From: Emydura subglobosa
Taxonomy: Eukaryota; Chordata; Testudines; Chelidae
Direction of reading: 5' to 3'
DNA length: 64,000 nucleotides
Assembly (NCBI GenBank): GCA_007922225.1
Contig: ML679966.1
Coordinates: 51,919,583 to 51,983,582, forward strand
Positions 56,594 through 64,000 of the stretch are shown here, piece by piece; position 1 is the first letter of the stretch; each line of letters starts with the position of its first letter. Under the pieces are notes generated by a model. The model saw only the letters and a list, made by a program, of their open reading frames with translations. It made no database searches and was not told the DNA's origin. Position numbers and translations under genes: made by a program.

Positions 56594-59435
56594 GTACGCG
56601 AAGTCACTCTGCCAAGTGGTAATGCCTTAGTAATGAAACTGTTATTGGTGGATTCACTCACTTGCTGAAGGCAAAAATCTGTTATCTTCATTCCAGGGAA
56701 AACAAACAACAAAAAACAATAGATGGGCATAATATTAAATAATCAAAATGGGTGGGAGAGGGAAGGAGAGTAATGGAAAACTATTTAAATATTTTGTTAA
56801 TTGGAAATCTTGTAATGGAATCATCAAAAGCATTTTGTTCCTACTGTGGCTTACATGTCCTTTTCTGAAACACTGTTTGTTACACAATACAGAATAAAGC
56901 AGAAAGAACCTATTGTATTTCGACTAAAGATGGGCCCAATAGCAAAATTAGATTTGTAATCTAATCCAAATCAGAATTTCCCCAGATTTGGGGGTTTAGC
57001 CCAAGATACTGTCCAAGATTGGGCTATCAAACCTCTAGGAATTAGTTAACAGCATTTCCTGGTATTTTCCTCTTTTATTCCCTTCCCAGTGAATTTGTGT
57101 CAGGAAGATTGCATCCTTTTGGCTTAAAGGAACGGTATATGACCTTCTTCTGAAATCAGTCAATATTATCCCTTGGATGGCTCAAGAAGTCTCACCTGCA
57201 AAAGTGAAAGCACGTGCTTCCACCTCCAGGGACAGTGCGACTCATTCCTGTAAGGTAGCATCACCTGCCATCTTGATGAGTTAAGGTCCCAAACATGGAT
57301 CTTCTAAGTAGTAATATGCTATTATTAGATCACTGGGCTAGAGTAAACAGCATGAAGTAGGCCCACCTGCTACTAAGGAATTCATATGAGAAAGTATTTT
57401 TCAACACATTATACATGGAGCAATATCACATTGTTTCAGATTATATAAAATTGTACTTTAAAATTTTGCAATCCTTCAGAGAATTGGGGTTCATTGTTCT
57501 TCAGTGTATATCTATGAAGCTGTATGCCAAGCCCAGATCAGACTGAAGCATCAAGGTGCTTTCCCATACAAATAAGACAAACACATAACTATAACCTAAT
57601 AGAAATTTACATTCAAATACTGTCTTGCACATCATATCCAAACAATTTGGCTCCAGTAGCTGGACTAACTAGCAGCATTGTGTTTGTTGAGAGATTTGTC
57701 AATTTGATTGGGGAGCAAAGGCTTTAGGACACAGAGCTGGATGGGGGCTGCTCCTTTCAATACTACAGATACTGAGGATCTAAAGTTGGTACTCTCATTA
57801 TGGTAAGCTCTCCCTCTATGTAGCTTCACTGGTGCCCTTTTTTCCCAAATAGCATGCCTCTTATAGGGAGACATTTAGCAAGGTCCCCCCTATGGCCTAT
57901 TAGCAATGACAGAGGCAACACAGAGGGAACTAAAACTGTTCCAAGTTACATTAACTACTGCCTGGATTTTTGGACAATAAGTCTTCAGGGAATGGTCTCA
58001 CTGAATGGCTGGTCTCTTCTTCTGCTCATCTTTTTCCTACTCCGTCCACTGCATACCTGAAAGTTATTTGCTCTCCTTTAGAGAGGTTTCCAGAGGGTTA
58101 AGGAACAAAGGCATTAAATGCCATAGGCAGTGCTTTCCACTTTCCAAATGATCATGGTAAGAAACAACACCAGCCTTTTTTTAAAAAAATAGGTTGAGTC
58201 ATCTTCTGTTGAAATCAATATGAAATTTCTCTTCCCATTTATTTTATGATCTGGCCCAACATCTGTGTTGGTTGCAAACCATTTTTCCAGTAGACTAGTA
58301 AGTGCTGATAAGGATTTCATTATAGTGCTTTACATGGCATTGTTTCGGTTTGGCTAGATTAATGGAGAGGAAATAAATGCCATGTCTGAAAAGGACTTAT
58401 TGCTTAAATGTCATTTCTAGATACAGCTCTTTATATACAGACTGTCCTTCACTAAGAAGGAGAAAACCATTTCAATCATTTCAGAAATGAAATGAAATAA
58501 AGGGCCAAAAGATTAAGATGAAATGCCAGATTTTATCCAGGAATTCTTATTAGTACTTCCTTTGTGGTCTTCCTGCTAACACTTGGCTAGGAGTTCATTT
58601 TGGAGAGAGATACAAGATGCTGTCAGGATTTCAGCCACTCTGCTTGGCAAATATACCTTTATCAAAGCACTTACCAAAGAAACTCAAAAACAAACCCCTT
58701 CAAATTATGTTTTGGGCAAATGAAACAAAGATATAAAAGACATTGGGGAAAAAAGACCATTAGTTGTAGACGGAAGTAGTGAATCTAGGAATCAGAGTGG
58801 GACTGCCATGCGATGAGTCTGCTATGTGAAATACGCCTCAGGTATTCCATATATTGCTTAGTTCACCCTTACTTATTCCCTGACCCTTTCCAAATACCAG
58901 TGAGGTCATTCTGGTCTGTACTAGTGATTAATGTTCTACAAAAGATTGTAATACAGCATTAGGTGAACTGCCCCATTTCTAAACGTATTGGCGTTCCCAT
59001 TCCCAATGACAACTGATTTTTGCTGGTAAATCTTACAGCAGAAGATAATTAATTGGCTTTGGTTGTCCGAAGTGCACATATAACCGTGATAGTGTTCTTA
59101 AATTTAACAAAGTTGACAGAATAGCTCAGGATACTTAAGGTGACTGATAACTCATGCTTGGTGCAGAGCACTGGACTAAGCAGGTGAGATCCTTGAATTG
59201 TATAAGGACAGCATTGTGTTATTCTATAAAGGTTGTGCAGAACTGCTGTAGTGGTTCCCATGCCATCCGTTCTTCCTGTAACCAGACCAAGCAGAAACAT
59301 CTGGAGGAAAGAAGTATAGCTAGGCAATGTATATGCCCTGGCAATTATAAGCTGCTGTAACAGCTCCTTGAGGCCAATGGCAGCCTACGTTAGTAAGAAA
59401 GACCCAGGGTTGTTTTAAGTAATGTTTTCTGAATA
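56594..59435. other. No gene seen
   Basis: AT-rich. Short frames around 57524-58060 lie on both strands without any domain. No recognised repeats. Confidence 0.45.
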
Positions 59436-59439
59436 CCTG

Positions 59440-59770
59440 AAAATATGGTTCAACCTGAAACAAAAATGTTTCAAATGTTTCAGTGAAACAAAATTTTTAA
59501 ATTTCATTTTGGTCAACAAAAATATTAAGATCAACCCAAAACAAAACATTTCATTTCAATGTTGAAGTTTTGAAAATGTTTTGAAAAGGTTAATTTTAAA
59601 AATAAAATTAAAGGAAATGCTAAAATAAATTGTTTCAATGTTTCTGATTTTTTTCTTCCAGTCTGAAACTATTTACAAAAATTGACTCAAATAAATAAAT
59701 AGTTTAAGTCAACCTGAACCTGCATTTTTGGTGGGAAAAATAAAAAGTTTTGTCCAAAAAATTTCACTGG
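59440..59770. repeat. GAAAC/TTTCA-rich degenerate palindromic repeat, longest copy
   Basis: About 330 bp of TGAAAC, TTTCATTTT and AAAATGTTT words on both strands, for example AACATTTCATTTCAATGTTG, ending in GTTTTGTCCAAAAAATTTCA. Same family as 7140-7375. Confidence 0.55.
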
Positions 59771-59989
59771 GTTCTAAGTCTGAATTGCACTGGGGGATTT
59801 TGATTAGTGCACAGCCACCCTGGGAACCAGTAAGTGCCTAGTTGACAAAGCAAACCACTCCCTCCCCCCGAGTTCCACCAAGTGCTCTTCAGTCACAACA
59901 ACTTTTGTGCTCTTTGTTCAAAGGTAATGTAAATAAATCATGAAGTAAGCTATATCTTAGAATGCGTGTTCCCCCTGAAGATTTCAAGG

Positions 59990-60168
59990 TCCTTTACCCA
60001 CTTTAATTAATTTAACCTCACAGTATTCCTATGGAGGTAGACAAACATTACTAGCCCTAATATACAGATAAAAGAATAGACAACATCAAGAAATTTACCC
60101 AAGATCCAAGAGAAACTCTGAGGCAGAGATTGTTTCCTGACTTCCAATCCACTTCCTGACTCACAGGA
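59990..60168 (-). mobile_element. MIR-like SINE, antisense
   Basis: Contains TTTAACCTCACAGTATTCCT, ATGGAGGTAGACAAACATTA, the diverged ATACAGATAAAAGAATAGAC core and AATTTACCCAAGATCCAAGA, the antisense order of a MIR/CORE SINE. Confidence 0.75.
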
Positions 60169-62335
60169 CTGTCCTAGTCAGATACACAAAGTTAATAATC
60201 TCATACCCTAATGACAAGAAGCACAAAGATATAATTGCTTTACAAAAGAAAACTACCATTCCCAGAATTCATATCCTGAGCTCCCTGAAAACATTTAAAG
60301 CCACGTAGTAAAGATTATTTGAGAGAGGTATATTTCATAACACTGATAAAATTGTGTGTTTGCTTCTGAAAGAAGCTTCACAAGAACCTCATTTTGTCGA
60401 ACAGCAGCAACTGCAGAAAGAATGACACGTCTATCAGATGAACAAAACTATTAGGACCTGTTTTGGTTTGTTAAATACATACACAATTGTGTGTAAAAAT
60501 ACACATGCAATTAGGTGACTAATTTATACAAAAAGTCATCTTCATTGCTTGTACACACTGGTATAAACAAACACAAATGGTCAGTTAGATTCCATGATAT
60601 TGCAACTTTTTTAAAGAAGTTATGTATTTTGACATGGGAGAACACCTAGTGCGAAGAGTGAACATGCACAATATCAGACAACCTTCTCCTTCTACAGCTG
60701 AGTTTTCCTGTAGCAAGATAGATCATACACCATAACCTTAATTCAATCACTAAGGATTTTGCCTGCCCAAACATCTATAAAGTGGTGTCACAAGTGACAT
60801 CCTACTCAAAGCAGCTGTCTACAAGTCAATTAAATGGGATTTAATCTGCTTTAAAACAGACTGAACAACTTCTTATTCTTGAGAAAGGTATACAGTTCTG
60901 ATGCTGAACTACAACTGATTTGCTTTTTCAACAGGCAGCCCTCACCTTGTCACATCACTATTTGCAAACTTGAATGAAGCAATAAAGTTAGATGTGTGCT
61001 ATTTGGCTAAACTAGCTGCAGCTGGATATTATCTGAACATTGATGGTGCTCTTGGTTCTCTAGTGACTCTGAGGAAGATATGGTCCTTGTTCCAGGAAAG
61101 TTAGAATCTAAACAAAATAACCAACTAAATAAACCAGGCAGGTGACCCTTGGCAAATGGGCATGGAGCTACCCGCATGAATAATGTGTGAAGTTTTAGGA
61201 ACTAGGAGTTGCCTTGGTCCACAGTCCATGTCGGAGTGGGCCTCAAGAGAGATACAGCGAAGAGCCAGTAAGATGCTAAACTACACCTTCTATAAAGTGC
61301 CAATTTTTATCTCTGGTGAGCACGGCATATAGCTCACTCTAGAAATGAATGGTTAAAATGCCAATTGACCTCACTGGGATAGGCTCAACCCCACAGCAGA
61401 TAACCAGCAGGAATAAAGACCAGACCAGGTTGAACAGCACAGACGTAAGAGCACATGATGAGAAACAAGGTGTGCAACTGGTGGGCAGGTCTCTTGACCC
61501 ACTACCTCTGAAGTTCCTTTATAAATCTGGATAGGTGAATCTAACTAACACAACCCCACCACTTGATAGCTGCAGGTCCCCACACTGAGTCTGCAGCAGG
61601 CACATCAGACAGCCACAGAGCATCTTGGATTTTATACACACCCTCATTGACTTACTGTTGAAGGAAAGAAGTTGAGCCACAAGACACTGACCTGTCAAAT
61701 GTGACTGATTTGCATAGTTTTTAAAGAAGTGTTATGTTAATTCAGTCCTGTAGGGATTTTAGCTGGACATTTTTCCTAAATGTATTTTTGCTCCTTAGCC
61801 GAGTAACATTGTCAGACAAATATCAGACTAAAATAAAAACACTAACAAACATTATTTCAAGAAAGTTTGTACAAATAATTTGAGTGTTTCTCTCCATTTC
61901 CACTTGCAAGTTGCTTTTTCGTGTTGTTGATATTTGCTGTTGGTGAAGAAGTCACGCTTGCAAGACAGCAGTTCTAATGTTTCTTCTTCTAATTAACACA
62001 ATACAATTTTGGGAATTAGGAGGAAAATGGTGACATAGAATTAGCACTAGAAAAGGACTGAACTTTTTGATAAATTATGTTTTCATGGGTCTTCACAAGG
62101 GGGACCTGCTATTAACTGTTGACAGGTCTGAGAATGCGAATGCAGTCATAAAAACAAAAGGACTAAAGAGTAGCTAAAGAGATTAAACAACAACAGCAAA
62201 GATTGCCTTGGTTGGCTTCTTATATGGCCCATGTTAGATTAATTCATTTTACGTAAGTGAAATAAACCCATTGTTCCAGAAGCTCTTTCACACATATATT
62301 AGAAATAAATAAAATAAGGCAGATGTATACCAGCA
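60169..62335. other. No gene seen
   Basis: AT-rich. 61200-61650 is moderately GC-richer with a TTTATAAATCTGG word and may be an old repeat that I cannot name. Confidence 0.4.
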
Positions 62336-62336
62336 G

Positions 62337-62700
62337 ATCATAGAATCACAAAACTGTAGGGCTGGAAGGAATCTCAAGAGATCATTAAGTCCAGCTCTCT
62401 GTGCTGAGACAGGACCAAGTAAACGTAGACCATCCCCGACAGGTGTTTTTCCAACCTGTTCTCAAGAATGTCCAAAGATGGGGATTCCACCACCTCCTTT
62501 AGAAGCCTGTTCCAGAGACAAGCTATTCTTACAGGCAAACAGTTTTTCCTAATATCTAACTAAATCTCTTTTGCTGCAGAGTAAACCCATTACCTCATCC
62601 TGCCTTCAGAGGACATGGAGAATTGATCATAGTCCTCTTTATAACAGCCCTTAACATACTGAAACACTGCTTACAGGCCCCTTAGGTAGAACAGATTTAC
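62337..62700 (-). mobile_element. CR1 LINE 3' end, antisense
   Basis: ATCATAGAATCACAAAACTG at the left edge is the complement of the CR1 3' terminus (ATTCTATGAT repeats). It is followed by GGGCTGGAAGGAATCTCAAG, TGGGGATTCCACCACCTCCT, TCTCTTTTGCTGCAGAGTAA and CTTTATAACAGCCCTTAACA, all antisense CR1 3' region. The exact 3' end is preserved, so this is a typical 5'-truncated CR1 insertion. Confidence 0.92.
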
Positions 62701-64000
62701 AGGTAAAATACTCTAATTATGGATATGAGAAACTTATTTTTCACTAAATAAGTTTCATACACACTTTCTACAAGGGAAATACTAATGTCAGTTATTTCCA
62801 TTTCAAAACATCACTTCAGAAAGATGTTATGAGTCCATAGAACTCAGCAGTTTGTCATGATCTAGACTATTTTTAAGCTTCCTAGACATATAACTTGAAG
62901 AGGCTTGCATGCACTATTTGCAGAAAAGGGCTTACTTGAATCACATACTGGAATATTCTTCACCCAAAGATGTTTCACATTTCTTCTTAACAAAATTGGA
63001 ACTAGATCTCCTTTGCATACTTTTTCATATACAAAATTAATCCTTTGTCTGTTTGTTTTCTGTAGGTAGGAACTTTAGATGGCAAAAATACAATAAAACA
63101 ATTTGGAAGAAAATATGGTATATCACCAAACCTATCTAAAATGATTTTACAACTGATAAAGGTCTCCATTAAAAGAAGGCTTTACAGAAAAATTATATAT
63201 ATATTTCAGAAGTATAAATGGTACAACAATACATAGAGCCGGAACATAGTTAAAGAGAGATATCAATGCAGTTTTCTAATTGAGAGAACTGACTTCAGCT
63301 TATTAGACGAGAAAGCACATCCCTGCTTCTCGAGATCTGCTGAAATATAGTGCTATTAGCTCCCCAGTCAGTGTCTTTTCAGACATATAATTTGGTAGAA
63401 GTAAACCACTTGTCTTCTATAGAACTGTTAAATGACAGTATATTCATTTATGATTTGGATTTTGAATCTCCCTCCCCTCCCCCTGACCACCTTTACTTGT
63501 GTTCTTGTAAGCCTCAGGCTCATTTTCCTGTGACCCTGGCAACACACTAGTGTTTGCTTTCTTGTTTTTATGAGCATATCAAACACTATGGCTCACTTAA
63601 ATTTTCACATTTCTTTTTTACCCCATTATTGTTAAGAGAACCAGAGAAAAGAACTATTTCTACTGAACCCATCAATAAGTTTTACTTTTATTTCTTCACA
63701 ATCTTTACTTTAGATGTGATAGGAAACATATGGGGGGGGGGGGAAGGAGAGAAGCAGCTTTTTAAGATACTGTGCCTTCTGAAATATCTACACCAAAATG
63801 TGGATTTCTCCTCTGGATTGTGAGAGTTCCTTTGATTCACAGCCATCAAACACTAAATTTCTTCATAAATAAGTTTTCCATGCCATATTTTATAACATTT
63901 ATTTAGCTTTCTTTTTTTTTTCTTTCTTTTTTTTTTTTTAACAGCTCTCTACTGATTTAAAAGGTGTAGTTGCCCTTCCAGTTTTATAATATCTGTCATA
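62701..64000. other. No gene seen; homopolymer tracts
   Basis: A run of 12 G lies at 63732-63743, and pyrimidine-rich CTTTCTTTTTTTTTTCTTTC with a T run ending AACAG at 63908-63945. The latter looks like a splice acceptor but no coding exon follows before the window ends. Confidence 0.5.

Noticed and set aside
63905..64000. Pyrimidine tract ending in AACAG near the right edge
   Set aside because: Acceptor-like, but the following bases soon contain stops in the frames I checked and the window ends before a donor could be seen.
1..64000. Bacterial or phage-type systems (CRISPR, operons, toxin-antitoxin, tRNA clusters)
   Set aside because: No regularly spaced direct repeats, no dense same-strand gene arrays and no cloverleaf-forming genes were seen. 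Repeat content is entirely vertebrate.

Overview
The window is vertebrate nuclear DNA. It is AT-rich, mostly non-coding and packed with decayed transposable elements. There is no prokaryotic gene organisation, no operon, no tRNA or rRNA gene and no CRISPR array. The repeat mix is a Penelope-like element with a GIY-YIG endonuclease, CR1 and L2/L3-type LINEs, MIR/CORE-type SINEs whose tail resembles the L2/L3-type LINE 3' end, hAT miniatures, a PIF/Harbinger element with a Myb/SANT partner gene, and short palindromic elements. From general knowledge this mix fits a turtle best and a crocodilian second. I recognise no host protein-coding gene with confidence. The window is probably intergenic or lies inside a large intron.

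Layout. 1-1660: 3' part of a Penelope-like element with a broken reverse transcriptase followed by an open GIY-YIG reading frame. 1.7-11.2 kb: non-coding sequence with one hAT miniature, two MITE-like pieces, a palindromic element and an antisense SINE. 11.4-12.8 kb: a CR1 LINE copy interrupted by three DNA transposons, two of them with clear 8-bp target duplications. 13-37 kb: non-coding sequence with SINE and LINE relics, including a reverse-transcriptase relic split by a hAT element at 22.7-23.3 kb, and several GC-richer blocks that look like old repeats or LTRs. 37.67-41.89 kb: a nearly full-length but dead PIF/Harbinger transposon with convergent transposase and Myb/SANT genes. 42.3-43.4 kb: a dense cluster of palindromic elements plus a small Penelope-like fragment flanked by a perfect 12-bp direct repeat. 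43.56-43.98 kb: the C-terminal zinc-finger end of another LINE. 45.5-54.6 kb: an L2/L3-type LINE 3' end, SINE and CR1 fragments, an LTR-like piece and another hAT miniature. 54.6-64 kb: mainly unique-looking sequence with one candidate exon at 56490-56593, an antisense SINE and an antisense CR1 3' end.

What works together: the only recognisable gene pair is the Harbinger transposase and its Myb/SANT accessory protein, which in active relatives cooperate in transposition. Both are disabled here. Apart from the Penelope-like C-terminal frame (667-1386), every recognised coding stretch carries stops or frameshifts. Family names come from motif recognition and memory, not from a database search. 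I found no evidence for a wholly new biological system.
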